Position numbers and translations under genes: made by a program. Below the pieces are notes generated by a model. It was given only the letters and a program-made list of their open reading frames with translations. It made no database searches and had not been told where the DNA came from. DNA of 64,000 nt from Erinaceus europaeus (taxonomy: Eukaryota; Chordata; Mammalia; Eulipotyphla; Erinaceidae), in assembly GCF_950295315.1 (NCBI RefSeq), contig NC_080164.1, forward strand, positions 55,585,451-55,649,450. Reading direction: 5' to 3'. Numbering within the stretch: position 1 is the stretch's first letter; the number at the start of each line of letters is the position of its first letter. This document shows positions 38,801 through 54,100 of the stretch, one piece after another.

Positions 38801-41800
38801 AATCTAAAAGAAAGAAAGAAAGAAAGAAATTTCTTTTTTCCATAGTCCATAGATTAGCTAAGTGATTACAATAATTCTAATTGGATTTCTAATCCACAGA
38901 ACAACTCTGTTTATCTCTGAAAGGAGAGAATGCTTTTCCTCATTAGCCCTGTGCTCCATGAAAGGGGTCATTATCAAAAGCGGCTAATGTATACTAAGTA
39001 GTGAAATCAATCTCCTTAAGTTCATACAGGAACAGCATGCAAATATCCTATTTGCAAGGATGAAAAACCATACTATAATTAAGAAATGTCCCAAGACTTT
39101 AAAAAGGAAAAAAAGAAAAGTCTATGAAGAAACTTGGTCTTTAATATAACTGTTGTAGCTAAAGTAAAAAAATACAAGGACCAGGTGGTGGCACACCTGG
39201 TTGAGTGCACATGTTACAATGAGCAAGGACCTGGGTTCAAGTCCCCAGTCCCCACCTGCAGGGGGAAAGTTTTGCGAGTGGTGAAGCAGGGATGCTCTCT
39301 CTTCCTCTCTATCTTCCCCAATCTCTCAATTTCTGGTGGTCTCTATCTAATAGTAAATAAAGGTGATAGATAGATAGATATTTAGGTAGGTAGATAGATA
39401 GGTAGATAAAAGTTTGGGGGTCAGGTGGTGGCACACTTGATTAAGTGCTCACATTACAGTGCACAAGGATCTGGGTTCAAGCTCCTGGTCCCCACCTGCA
39501 GGGAGAAAGCTTCACGAATGGTGAAGCAGGGTTGCTGGTATTATCTCTCTCTCTCTTTCCCCCGCCCCATCTCTATCTCCTCTACCCCTCTCAATTTTTC
39601 TGTCTCTGCCCAATAATAAATAAAAATACTAAAAATTAAAGTTTAAACAATTATATTTAATTTAAAAATAAATATTTTAAATAGTAATAATATAAACAAT
39701 AAAAATAATAAAACAGTAATAAATACCTATGAGTGAGACATACACGTAAGAATGTTCTACTACCTGGATAGACGGGTATGTCCGGTTGTTCTCCGTGCTG
39801 TGCTCCCCTGGAATGCTACCTGCTGATCGTCCTTCACATTTGTATCTAAAGCGCATTCCCCTTTGCCTGGGTTGTTCAATTATCTCTATATATGGGTTAT
39901 ACCCACCTGAAAAAAAAAAAAAAAGATGAGATTAAGACACTAAAAATAATGAATTTTAACTTATTTTTAACTAAAATATTTTCCTTTCTAATATTGAATA
40001 ACAAGGTTGAGATTAAATTATCCAAGACTGGGTGATAAAATCACCTTTTTTTTTTAAATTGAAACCCTATACAGCCTTAACACAGTCATCTAAATTCTAT
40101 TTCTTGGTTATCATTTAATGACTTAATAGCTATAGTTAATACTAAAGTTTTGAAATAACCATTTCAGAGTTACCTAGTTTTCATATAAGACCCACAGAAG
40201 TGTTTTCCCCAAGGTTCCTCTAGAAGGGCCAAAAAGCAGATAATCTTCAAAATACAGTATTACATTCCAAAAGTTAGTTTAGCTGCTTGATTTTAATTAG
40301 ACTCATAATAGTGAACTAAAAGGCCACATATCAAAAACAAATGCATTTTAATTCTTGCAAAAAATATATTTAAGTTTCTTAATATCTCCACTGAATGTAA
40401 ACAGAATACAGTAAAAACAAGTTTCAAAAGGGATGTTAGGCTTTAAAGAACTCTGTATTAGTTACATCTTATTAAATCTCTTCTAAGGCAGGGGTACATA
40501 GAATAATGGTTATGCAAAGAGACTCATGTCTGAGGCTCCGAAGTCCCAGGTTCAATCCCCCAAAACACCATAAGCCAGAGATGAGCAGTGCAGGGGGACT
40601 GCATAATAGTTATGCAAATTACTTTCATAGCTGAGACTATGAAGTCCCAGATTCAACCCCCGTACCACCATAAACCAGAGCTGTATAGTGCTCTGGTAGA
40701 AATAGTAGTGGTGGTGGTAGTGGTGGTGGTGGTGGTGGTGGTGTAAGGCACAAGGTAAGAAAGTAACTATGTAATATAATTCAAAATAAACACATTTAGA
40801 ATAAACTGGTGAATTTCAAAACAATTATGCTGAATGAAAGAAGTCAACTAAAAGAATACACGTCATGATTTCATTTATATAAAACTCTAGATTATGTAAA
40901 CTAATCTATAAAGAAGAACAGTAATTACTGATTGCCTAAGTGTGCAATAGGTGGGGAAACTCTGGCAGCTGACAGACGTGTTGATTATCTTGAGTATGGT
41001 GATGATTTCAAGACTGTTATGTCAAAACTTATCAAATCACATGCTTTAAATGTGTCACTCACTGTATATTAATTGTATATCAATAAAGCTAAAACACTTA
41101 TGCCTTTACATCCTCTTTTTATTCAAACTATAGAAACAGAAGTTCAATAAAGATGTCAAGTATTATTCCAAGCTTTGGGTCCATGATTGCTCAACAATTT
41201 GTTTGGCTTTGTATGTTAACTCTCTTTTCAGTCACCAGGTTCCAGATGCCATCAGGATACTAGCCAGGCTTCCCTGGATTGAAGACCCCACCAATGTGTC
41301 CTGGAGCTCAGCTTCCCCAGTGACACACTCTACTAGGGAAAGAGAGAGGCAGACTGGGAGTATGGACCGACCAGTCAACGCCCATGTTCAGCGAGGAAGC
41401 AATTACAGAAGCCAGACCTTCTACCTTCTGCAACCCTCAATGACCCTGGGTCCATGCTCCCAGAGGGATAGAGAATGGGAAAGCTACTGGGGAGGTGGTG
41501 GGATATGGAGATTGGGTGGTGGGAATTGTGTGGAATTGTACCCCTCCTACCCTATGGTTTTGTTAATTAATCCTTTCTTAAATAAAAAAATAAATAAATA
41601 AAATATAAAAAAAGGAAAAATATATATATATAAAAAAAAGATGTCAAGTATTCTCACAAGTGAGTACTTAGTGCTGTTATATCAGGGTGTGAAGATATCT
41701 TTCAATAAAAAAAATATATATTCCCCAATCAGTAATAAACCTAATTGTAGGAATTTTAAATTCTTCAGAAAGGGTTAACAATGATTCTTTATCAGTGCCA

Positions 41801-42039
41801 TGTGGGGAAGAAGCCATTTGATTCTACCCAGCTACATTTTAACAGTGAAGACAACAGAAATGTTACTAAATGTCTTACATTCTGTAAAATGGGGGGGAGG
41901 GGATGTAAAAAAAAAAAAAACCACCTTCTTCATGGGGGTGCTGTAAAGATTCAAAATAAAGTGTTATATACCAAATGTCATATATATAATAAACATTTAA
42001 TAAATGGTATCTCTTATTACAGATGCTTTCTTAAAACGA

Positions 42040-42112
<73 letters not shown>

Positions 42113-45100
42113 CTGCACTAGGAACCCACTGCTCCTGGAGGCCATTTTTCATTTTTACCGGATAGGACAGGGAGAAATTGAGAGGGGAGGGGAAGACAGA
42201 GAAGGGGAGAGAGAGACAGACACCTGCAGACCTGCTTCACCGCTTATGAAGTGACTTCCCTGCAGGTGGGGAGCCAGGGGCTCGAACCCAGATCCTTGAG
42301 TTTTGTACTATGTGCGCTTAACCTGGTGCGCCACCAAGCAACTCTCCCTTTTTTTAACCAGGGAACTGCTCAGCTCTGACTTACGGTGGTTGTGTAGGAC
42401 TCGGAAGCTTCCAGCATGAGAGTCTTTTCACATAACTAGTATACTATCTCCCCCACCCTATATCTGTTACATTATCACAGTTCTGCCTTCAAAAATCTTA
42501 CAGACTAGAGAGGCAAATACAATGTATTATACTGTAGAAGGTATAAATGAAATGAATTTTGATTATGCTAACATAACTCTGGCCCAAAAAGTTGTAAAAC
42601 AAGTAGAAATGCCTATGTCAAAGGGAAAAAAAAAGTTACTGAAGGAAAAAACAAAAAGTGGGAAAGAGGTATTATAAGAAAGAGAAACACTATACCCAAA
42701 GATGCAGCAGCACTGCATAGTGCAGTTTAAGTGGTCTGGGAGTGGTGCAGTGGATAAAGCATTGGACTCTCAAGCACAAAGTCCTGAGTTCGATCACCAG
42801 CAGCACATGTACCAGAGTGATGTCTGGTCCTTTCTCTCCTCCTATTTTCCTCATTAATAAATAAATAAAGTCTTTAAAAAATAATAAAAAACAAAGAGTG
42901 CAGTTTAAGAATTATCAACAAAGCTGCAACTGGAGTATACTACCACTTTTATAAAGAAAACCAGGGGGCTGGGTGGTAATGTGCCAGATTACGCACACAG
43001 TATGAAGCCCAAGGATCCCAGTTTAAGCCCTTGCATCCCCACTTGCAGGGGGGGTCACTTCAGAAGCAGTGAAGCAAGTCTGCAGGTGTCTATCTTTCTC
43101 TCTACCTTTATCTTCCCCCTCCCCTCTCAATTTCTCTCTATTCTATCCTATTAAAAAAGAAAAACATGGAAAAAATGGTTTCCAGAAAAAGTGGATTTGT
43201 AGTGCTGGCATTGAGCCCTAGTGATAACCCTGGAGGCAAATATAAAATAAAATAAAATAGAAAACCAAAAGCCCAAATATATCTGGGGGTGTAGATTAAA
43301 TTCTATGAGTGACAGAAAATTGAAGACTGGCTTTATTCAAGGGAATCATCTGATTAGAACAGCATTAGATTTAGAATTCTGAAGGATTCTCTCTTCCTAA
43401 ATATGATTCCTTCAAGCTCCATAAAAAATAAAGATAAAAAAAAATAAAGATGACTTCATTTTTATCAGCTGAGTAGTATTTTACTGTGTGTGTGTGTGTA
43501 TCACTTTCTTAGTGGAGATAGGAAATTATACCTGTGAGTCAACAACTATACTGTCACCTCCCATTAACCACCCCCCCAAAAAGAGAGAGAGAACTGAAGG
43601 CAGTGAACATGTTGGGAAGAGAAAGCAAGGTGATTAGTTTAGAGACTATTAACAATCTAAACAGTAATGAAGCTATGTCTAAAATAGGATAGTTATAAGA
43701 GGGATGAAGGACTACTTAACAGGTAAAACTGAATATGTTATAACTAACTCAACATTAGTGCTATGAGAAAGTAGAAAATCACTGACTCAACACGAGGATA
43801 CTGAGAAAACCAACTTTCAGTCAACTTCATGACACTTATTTCAATGCAAATTTACTAAAACCTTAAGGCATATAAATGTATAGTTCACAATTCACATCCT
43901 TATACATACTTAAATATTTTAAATAATTCAGACTCATTTTCTAGATTCAAACATTTTACATTACAGGAATTTCATAATACAACAGTATTTTAAACTGATA
44001 TCTTAAATCCCTGTCCGCTATTAAGTTTCTTGAAGAGAAGCTGATATAGTGACATTATTAATGTTAAGTGGCTAATTTTGGGGGGGAGGAGTGTGAATCA
44101 AAGCATTTGGCTCACAGTGAGCATTCAAATACAACCTTAATTAGCAAAAATAAGATAAAGATCACCAGTGAGCTAGCAACAGAATTTATTGTAATATTCT
44201 ATATTTTCCCAGATAGAATAAATCTCCCTAACCCCTAAAATACCTTAAAATTTTGCTTTTGGCAGCTATTCCAAATAACTATAATTTAGTGTAGATTCAC
44301 AATTCCACTTGTTCTTGAAAAAACTACTGGTTTGATTTCTTCAAACTACTTGAAGACAGGAACCATGCCGTTCAAGTCAGAACTGTGTATTTAGATGTTT
44401 AGTAAATATTTGTTAATGAATGAGTCATTCTTGTTGTGTAAACTGTACAGGTAAACATATTTTCCTTAATATTATACTGCCATGATTAAAATAGTCCTTT
44501 GGGGGGTTGGGCGGTAGCTCATCAGATTAAAGGCACATAATGTGAAGCACAAAGATCCGGGTTCAAGACCCCACCTCCTCACCTGCAGTGGGATGGCTTC
44601 ACAAGTGGTGAAACAGGTCTGCAGGTATCTATCTTCCTCTCACCCTCTCGATTTCTCTCTGTCATATCCAACAACACAACAAGGGTAACAAAAATAGGGG
44701 GGGATGGCCTCCAGGAGCAGTGGATTTGTATGTAGTGCAGGCATTGAACCCCAGTGATAACCCTGAAGGAAAAAAAAAAAAAGTCCTATGGCCATCATTA
44801 AGTGAGCTAGTCTCTTGCCTTTTCCCAGTTCCTTCTCTCTCTTTTTTTTAAATTTATTTTTATTTTTCTGTATTTTCCCCTTTTGTTGCCCTTGTTGTTT
44901 ATCGTTGTTGTTATTGTTGTTGTTGTTGGATAAGACAGAGAGAAATGGAGGGGGGGGAAGACAGAGAGGGAAGAGACAGACACCTGCAGACCTGCTTCAC
45001 TGCATGTGAAGCAACCCCCCTGCAGGTGAGGAGCTGGGGGCTCAAACCAGGATCCTTATGCTGGTCCTTGCGTTTTGCACCATGTGTGCTTAAACCACTG

Positions 45101-48100
45101 TGCCACCAACCAGCTCCCTCCTTTTTTTTTTTTAACCAGAGAACTGAACAGCTTTGGGTTATGATAGTGCAGGAGTCTCTCTTTGCATAACCATTATGCT
45201 ATCTACTCCTGCCCAGTAGTCTCTTTATTGTTTGATAAGCTCTTGGACTTTCTCCCAGTAAAAGTGTTTCAATGTCACTTGTTGCATCCAAGCCAGTATT
45301 AGGTTTACAGAGACTGGCCTTGAGTGACAGAATAAATAGACCTAGGGTTTTACTAGGGTCTAAGTTAACTTCAAGGTTTTTTTTTTTTTGCATTTATTTG
45401 TTTGATGATCTGAATAAAGGTTGACATTGTGATAACTGTCCTTTACTTGATATACATATATGCATTTTTTTTTTTGCCAGTATATCTCTTGGCCAATTGC
45501 ATACTTGGCCAAGTACTTCTTGATTCCATGCTGACCTCCAAGGACAAATGACCTTGCCAGGAACCTCACCTCTTCAGAGTCCTATCCTACTAGGGAAAGA
45601 TGGATTAACCTGCATGTCCATGTCCAGCAGAGAAGCAATTACAGAAGCCAGACCTTCCACCTTCTGCACTCCAAAGAGAATTTTGGTCCATAATCCTAGA
45701 GGGTGCAAGTGATAGGGGAAGATGACTGAGAGATCTGGACCCCAATTCCACAGGGACCTGAAACATTTGTCACCAAGAATCTGTTTTTACACTATCACTG
45801 AAAGGGAAGGAAATATGGAAAACACCAGAGGAAGTCAGACACTGTTTCTTTTATCTGAGAAAGAGGAGGAAAAAGGGAGGACACTGGAAACTAGTAATAG
45901 ACATAGGTGTGACTTAGGAAGGAAGTGAAGATAGGACTGTACAAGTGAATAAAAATGGGATATGGATATATAGTCAACCTATATCTGTGACTTGGGGAGA
46001 ATTACTGTAGTTTCTGTTGGAGGAGGATGGGGACACAGAACTCTGGTGATGGAAGTGGTGTGGAATTATATCTCTATTATAATTCTGTAAATCAGTATTA
46101 AATCACTAATAAAAACTATATGTATGTGTCTGATTAGAAACAATAAAGTAGCGGGGGCCAGTTGGTGGTACACCTGGTTGCGTGCACATTACAATGTGCA
46201 TGCAACCAGGTTCAAGCCTCCAGTCCCCACCTGCAGAGAGAAAGCTTTGAGAGTGATGAAGCAGGGTTGCAGGTATCTTTCTGCCTCTCTCCTCTATTTC
46301 TATTTCTTGATTTCTAGCTATCTCTATCCAAAAAATAAACAAAGATAACAAAAAAATAAAGTATCAAAGAAGGTTAAAAAAAGTTCTTTGTGACTATGGG
46401 TGCTAATCCTTTTAACTACTCATATTCTGATGTCTTTGTATGCATTCATCTGTATTTAATAACAACAACAAAAAAACTTCCCATCAGAAAGTTATTTTAC
46501 ATCACACATAAGTACAATATGCTAGTTAGTTACTTCTTTCCTCAGTATTGTTTTGAAGTGTCATTCTTTCTGAAGATAAAAAAATACTGAAATGAAGCCT
46601 GGCAGATAGCATAATGGTTATGCAAAAAATGTTAATGCCAGAGGCTCTAAGGTCTCAGGTTCAGTCTCCAGCACTGTTATAACTCAGTTGAACAGTGCTC
46701 TGGTAAAATAAAAAATAAAACACACAGGAGTCGGGCAGTAGCACAGTGGGTTAAGCACACGTGGCGCAAAGCTCAAGGACCAACGTAAGGATCCGGTTCC
46801 AGCTCCCGGCTTCCCACCTGCAGGGGAGTCACTTCACAGGCGGTGAAGCAGGTCTACAGGTGTCTATCTTTCTCTCCCCCTCTGTTTTCCCCTCCTCTCC
46901 ATTTCTCTCTGTCCTATCCAAGAACAACAACATCAATAACAAGAACAATAATAACTACAACAATAAAACAAGGGCAACAAAAGGAAATATTTAAAAAAAT
47001 TAAAAAATAAATAAAACACAAAACCTAAATGTAGCTACCTATGCAATAAAGAAGGTAAAATGTAAATTGCATCCAAGGTTATTGCTGGGTCTTGCTGCCA
47101 GCACTATGAATAAACCATCCCTGGGGGTCAGTTTTGTACCCCTCCATACTTTATTTGATAGGAGAGAAATTGAGAGGGGTGGGGGAGATAGAAAGAGAGC
47201 CACCTGTAGACCTGTATCACTGCTCATGAAGCATCCCTTTTGCATAGTATTGTGCACATTCAACTGGGTATATCACTGGCTTTTTTTTTTCTCCTTGATA
47301 GGGATTTCTCTCTCTAGCTAATTTTTTTCAGACAGGAAAATGGCAGATAAAGACACTACAGCTATGGTCTGGGAGGTAGCACAGTGGATAAAGCACAGGA
47401 CTCTCAAGCATGAGTTCAATCCCCGGCACCACATGTATCAGAGTGATATCTGGTTCTTTTTCTCTCTACCTATCTTCTTCACAAATAAATAAACAAAATA
47501 TTTAAAAAGAAAGAAAGAAAGAAAGAAAGGAAGGAAAAAAGAAAAGAGGGCACCAAAGTAAAAACCCTGTGGTGAGGGGTAGACATGCAGCTTCCTGGGC
47601 CAGTGGGGAGTGGGAGTGGATGGGAGGGATGGGTCACAGTCTTTTGGTGGTGGGAATGGTGTTTATGTACACTCCTAGTAAAATATAGTCATATAAATCA
47701 CTAGTTAATATGAAAGGGGGGAAATTAATTGTATGTCTCGAAGTTTTTTAAAACACAAACTGAATCTTTTTAATATATAGGCTGTGTAATTGATATGCAG
47801 ACTCTCTCAAAAGCCTAGACCAAGTAGATCAGAAGCAACCAATAGCACAGCTATATACAAGATACTGGGTACTGTACAGCAAACCCTAACAAAAGGACTT
47901 TTCAAAGTTAACCCAATTACCAATTAATGTGATGACAACATTAACTATCGATTGTCTTTTTGAACCCTAAGACAGCAGGAACCTCACATCTCCACTATAG
48001 AGCCTCTACTTCCCCCAGTCCTAGAACCCTTGGATAGGGCCCACTTTCCCGTTTGCCTCTCCCAATCCATATCAAATAATATTGCATCTGCTGATCACAA

Positions 48101-51100
48101 CCTAACCAATGCAACAATGGCCACCTCAACATGCTTCACTTCAGACTGTGTCCAGAGACTTCATGTGTAGAATGACAACCCTTCAGCTTCATTACTCGGG
48201 TGAGACCTTTCCTTTCATAGCATTCTCTAATTTCATCTCAGGTGGTTCACTTTCTAAAAAAGTCCCCAAACCTAGATATACACCAGTTTCTGTGAGAGAG
48301 AGCATATGTTCACACGTATCCATAAACTACTGCAAAATATATACCTGAAAGCAGAAGTACACTAGAGTTTGCAGTGAGTACCCCCCTAACACTAACACTT
48401 CCTCTCCACTATTCCAAGCTTTGGGTCCATGATTGCTCAACAATTTGTTTGGCTTCGTATGTTAACTCTCTTTTCAGTCACCAGGTTCCAGATGTCATCA
48501 GGATGCCGGCCAGGCTTCCCTGGACTGAAGACCCCACCAATGTGTCCTGGAGCTCCCCTTCCCCAGAGACCCACCCTACTAGGGAAAGAGAGAGGCAGAC
48601 TGGGAGTATGGACCGACCAGTCAACGCCCATGTTCAGCGGGGAAGCAATTACAGAAGCCAGACCTTCTATCTTCTGCAACCCACAATGACCCTGGGTCCA
48701 TGCTCCCAGAGGGATAGAGAATGGGAAAGCTATCAGGGGAGGGGGTGGGATATGGAGATTGGGTGGTGGGAATTGTGTGGAGATGTACCCCTCCTACCCT
48801 ATGGTTTTGTTAATTAATCCTTTCTTAAATAAAAAAGAAAAAAAAAGAAAAAAAGGAAGAAAGAAAAGACAGTATAACACTGGGGCCAGGCAGTGGCACA
48901 GGTTAAGGACACATAATATGAAGCCCCCACTCCCCACCTACAGGGGGAAGGAAGCTTCACTAGCGGAGAAGCAGGTCTGCAGGTATCTTTCTCTCTCCCT
49001 ATCTCCCTCTCCTCTCTCAATTTGTCTTATCCAATAAAATGGAAAAAAAAAAAAATGGCTGCCAGGAACAGTGGATTTGTGGTGCCAGCTCCAAGCCTGG
49101 AGGAAAAAAAGGCACTATAGCACTGCAGCTTCCCCCAATGCGGTGGAGCTCAGACTTGAATTTGGGTTGCACACATGGCAAAATAGACAACCTCCCAAAT
49201 GAGCTACTTTGTCAGCCTGAAAATACGTACTCTTAATGAAGATTACCTCAAATCACTACATATTTGAAAATCACTGTTTTTAAACAAGTTGATTACTATA
49301 GTTTTTTTTAGCCAATACTATGCAATAGCTAGGACTGACTCCTCTATTTTAAAGAGTCCTATAAAATACTTGCATATGCCAGAAAACTCTGAGCTATAAC
49401 TAGAATGTATACTAGATACATTTGTTTTATTTGCACTTAAGCAAAAAAAGAGTGCTATTTATAACAGTGTATATCTCGTAAATAATTTTAAGGTAAAAAA
49501 TTATATTGAAACAAAAGTCTAAATGAACCAGAAGTTCACATATTATTAAATAAAACCTTATAGTTAGAATAGAGAATCAGCATTAATTGTACAGTGAAAA
49601 AAATGTTAACTATAATACTGTTTCAAAGTACTTTTATATACATTTCTCAGTTGGTATTCTTGAATCTTCAAAGAAAAAAAAAGGAGCTATTAGACCCTTT
49701 TGCAGAGAATTTCATTTACAGAATAAAATTCAAAATTAGATGAGATTATAAGAAGAAATTTCTGTATTAGCAAATATGATAGCTGGGACTCCAGAGTGTC
49801 AGATGCAAAAGATGAACAAGCACAAAAGCAGCTAGAGATAATATCACAATAGCTTATATAGTAGATAACCTAAAACAAATACAGCTTAGTTTAGGAAGGT
49901 AATGCGTCTTGGTAAACAGACATGTGTTAACTTAGATCCAATGAAATCCCTAGAACAGAGCTTGTACTGAGAATGTATTCGAATCACCTAGGTAGCTTTT
50001 TCAAAACATGCCCTGGCCTCACCTGAGATCTGCTGAGCAGAAACAGACTTGTTTCTGGAGGGGGTGGAGTTTGGGGGGAGGGAGGCTTAACAAGAAAATC
50101 AAACACACCCCTGATTAAGAATTATAGCCCTAAAACATGAAGTAGAAAAAATCTCGGCACACATCTAGTGAAGCAATCCAAAAATGTAGGTACAGGCATG
50201 GGCTGAATGGTAGATAAACTAGGCAAAAGAATACTAACTGTATGTAACTCCTTTCTCTGACATTTTAAAAAAATCTTATCTCACTACAATAACTAAGGGG
50301 AAAGCATATAGGGATAGCCTTCAATCTCACTGATTTATGTGAAAAGTAAATAATTTGTAAAATTAATACTTTAATTGGCATCAGTAATATTTCTTAAAAT
50401 ATAGAACACAATGTGTTGGCAACGTGAGAATCATGGACTAGATGGAGGATTTTCCTCAGAGATGACAGATAAACTGCCAGAAACCTAAGGGAGCAAACAG
50501 AGCTAAGATGATGTACTTTCCCAAATACAATCTCAATTCACTTTAGAGAAAAAGAAATAAGATCTATTCTTCTTTCCTCAAACCTAAGAACCCAAATGAA
50601 TCATGGTGATGTTTTACTTAGTTGTTTTTCCTTTTCTAATTATTATTAAATTTTAATAAGAATTATCATTTCTTAATGTAGATAGAACTGCACTCAATTA
50701 ACAAAGAAGCAAAGATAATTTAAACCAATGTCTACAAGGACAGAAAAAGATTAAAACACAAGACGTAAAAGAGAGCAAATAAAGGGTAAGTGATATCACT
50801 TAAATGAGTAAAGGACACATGATTTAGCTGAGCATTTTTTATTTAGTTTTTTCCAGAACACTTGCTCTGGCTTAAGTAGACAAAAGAGAAATAATAGTAT
50901 TAGCACTGCTTCCAAATATCACTGTTGAGTTCTACTTCCCCATGTTTAAATATATACAAAACCACTTCTAATTGTTTAAAGGTAAATAAGCATCTCTCTT
51001 ACATATTCCTGAAACATAAATTTTCTATCTAGCCTATTACAATAGATATTATAGTTCCATAAAATTCTAGAATTATCATGAGACTTAATATTTAAGCGCT

Positions 51101-54100
51101 AAAAATGTCTAATAGTTCCTACTGCTTAGATATCTAATCCCAAAACAGTCCCACTGAAAAGGAAAACTAAACTTTATGAGCATTCACTATTTCATCAGTT
51201 CCTGGTAATAAGACTTTGCCCTAGTCATTCCTTTTTTTAAATAAGGGAGACAGAACTGAAATAGAAAATAATCCAGGTCTATCAAAGTCTGAAGTCCTAC
51301 TTTACTGCAACATATTAGACTAAGAAGCCAATTTAAGGGAGTTGGGCGGTAGCCTAGCGGGTTAAGCGCACACCGCACAAAGCACAAGGACCTGTGTAAG
51401 GATCCAGGTTCCAGCTGTGTGGGGGGGGAGTCGCTTCACAGGCTGTGAAGTAGGTCTGCAGGTGTCTATCTTTCCCCCTCCTCTCTCCATTTCTCTCTGT
51501 CCTATCCAACAAGGACATCAATAACAATAATAACTACAACAATAAAACAACAAGGGCAACAGTTGGGGAATAAATTTTTTTAAAAAAGTCAATTAAGGGA
51601 ACTTTCAAATGAGTATCTGATGCAGGCACGGCAAGGTTAAGTAAGAGATGTGAAAAATTTAAGCAAGAGATCTTATGGCTAGCACCCACTACCATGGGAA
51701 GGAAAGTAAATTTTGAAAATAAATTTGTTTTTGTTTTAACTTCCAGGATAGTAGGGGGGAAAAAAGTAAATATGTCCAAAATTATGAAATTACCTAACTG
51801 AATTAAAATGGATTAAGAGGACCAAATCATCTTATGATTTCCAGGTTTAAAAATAAAAGTTACAATATATCCATTTAAATATGAATTAAACAATTTTTAG
51901 TATACTCATGCAGTTACAGAAGATAAAACAAAAAGAAATAAATTCTGAGTTTCTTAAATTGTATTTGAGACAGGCATCACACTCCAGATGTTCCCAATTA
52001 TGATTCATTCTGGCTCCTCCCTAGTCATTTCACACATTTCTCTTCACCGTGACTATATCACTTTTTTCCCTTTTCTCCCCCCACCCCACCCCCATTCTAG
52101 AGCACTGGCTCTTGATGGTGCTATGGTCTGAATCTTGGATTCTCAAGTATGAAAGTTGTTTTTCACTATACCACTTTTTCCTCCCCTCCCTCCCCAACTC
52201 ACCGGCTTTCTAGAGCACTGCTCAGCTCTGGCTTTTGATGGTGCTACGGTCTGAACCTGGGACCTTGGATTCTCAAGTATGAAAGTTATTTTATATAGCC
52301 ATTATGTTATCTGGGGGGGGGGATTATATGGTCTTATTTTATACCACTGATTATCACTTTTTTCATGCATATTTCTGATGCAACCTTCATGTTTACACTT
52401 AAAAACTTTTACTTAGAAAAAAGGCATTTGCTCTAGGTAACAATTCTTAACCTCCAACTCTATTACTACACTGATTATTGATTACATTACTAATCTACAC
52501 CGATTTTCTCCCTTTTGTGAAAAGAAACAATTCTCTCAAAAATTCATACTACAGAGTGAGTAAAAAACAAGTCTGTGTACTTCCTAGTATGTGACAGTTA
52601 TACTAAAGAAGACTATATTTTTTCATCTATATTAATAAAACCTCTTTTAACATATTTTCCCAAACAATACTATTTATGAGTAATCAGAACTATATACACA
52701 CAAAAACATTTCACACTTTTTACCTGAGCAGTAGACTTTGAGTTCAGACATGAAAGAGCTAACTTCACTTATGCTAAACAAAATAGAATAAAAATACACA
52801 AGAGTAATGACTGCCAAACTATGAATACACTCTTTTTCAAAAAGCCTATTCTGATTAATAATGCCAAAAAAATCTAAGCTTACTTTAAAAAATAGAGACA
52901 ATTTAACAGAACTCAAGCTGTGAAATCCTAAATCTAATAATTCACCCAAACTAAATTCAGACGTCATATTATTACACATGACACTTACATAATCTTGTTC
53001 CGGAGATCATAATTTGTTACTTCTACATTATACAGATCAAATATTCAACTACACAAATCTATTTACATATGACATCCGGTGAAAATGAGGAAATAAGTCT
53101 TAAATGTTTAGTGATCGATAAAAAGATCCTAATATTACTTTATTATAAAGAGAATCTAATCTAGACAATAAGAAACTAGGCATCTGTTACTTGTTCGATT
53201 AAACTGTTTTAAAACAAAATGGGAATTTAGTAAATCTTTTACTTTGTCTTTGCAAACATCTTTTTAATAAAAGTTGCTTGTCTTTTAAAACAACAGAACA
53301 GCTAGCAAGCTATTCTGAAGCATTTTAAATAGTCTCATTTAGCGCAACTCCAGAAAAGACAAAACAAAAAAATAATTACAATTTTCCATTCCTTTACATT
53401 TTATCTTCTTCAAAGGAATTGTGCCTTCACAATAGAACAACGCCTAGTGTCATTAAACAAGTTTATGTTGTATCACTTTTTTCAATGGCATATTCTATAT
53501 AAATGATTATCTTGAAAGAAATACAAGCATTATATTAATGACATATCTTTATAAAGAATGGCTAAATTGTCAGCAGACTGGCGTGTGTGTGTGTGTGTTA
53601 GAATGTTTGCCAATCTTTACTACTTTCCATACAAAGTCTTTCTGAGAACCAACTCATCAACCACCCATCAACCTTTGCACTTTCAGCACGTTCTGAATTT
53701 ATGAATTTACCAGATTATCTGCAAATTTGGGGTCACTGGAGTTTGGTAAAGGGAAAGTTCAAATTTTTAAACTACACTTGTATTTTTACATGAAAACCAC
53801 AGACAAACTGAAATCAAATGTCATGTGAAACGCCCCGATTTCCTTTTCAACAGCAGAGCTCTGCTCTCTCTGCTCAACTATTTTAAAAAGTCCTTTCTTG
53901 CTTGTTTCCCACTTCCTCTTCTCTGCTCACACATCTAGTAAGGGGGCTCCGAGCCCGAGAGCTGAACCCCCTCCCCCCCCGGGTCAGCGGCCAGGCGGCT
54001 CCGAGGCCTTGTAGCTCCCGCCGCCAGGAAGCTCCCGGGAGAGATCAGGACTCGAACTCGGCCTCCAGACTCACCTCCCGACACTGCCAGGCGGACCCCA

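Noticed and set aside
38229..38843. 204-codon minus-strand frame rich in Pro, Ser, Leu and Phe repeats
   Set aside because: A translation of the GGAA/GATG microsatellite and a SINE.
39177..39628. Repeated blocks of about 200 bp that might suggest an array or CRISPR-like repeat
   Set aside because: They are separate SINE insertions with their own tails. This is mammalian DNA, and the blocks are neither regularly spaced nor separated by unique spacers of constant size.
41203..41601. 132-codon open frame, with a similar one of 147 codons at 48374-48817
   Set aside because: Both are the same L1 3' UTR sequence, and the antisense copy at 59904-60242 shows it again. It is not a conserved gene.
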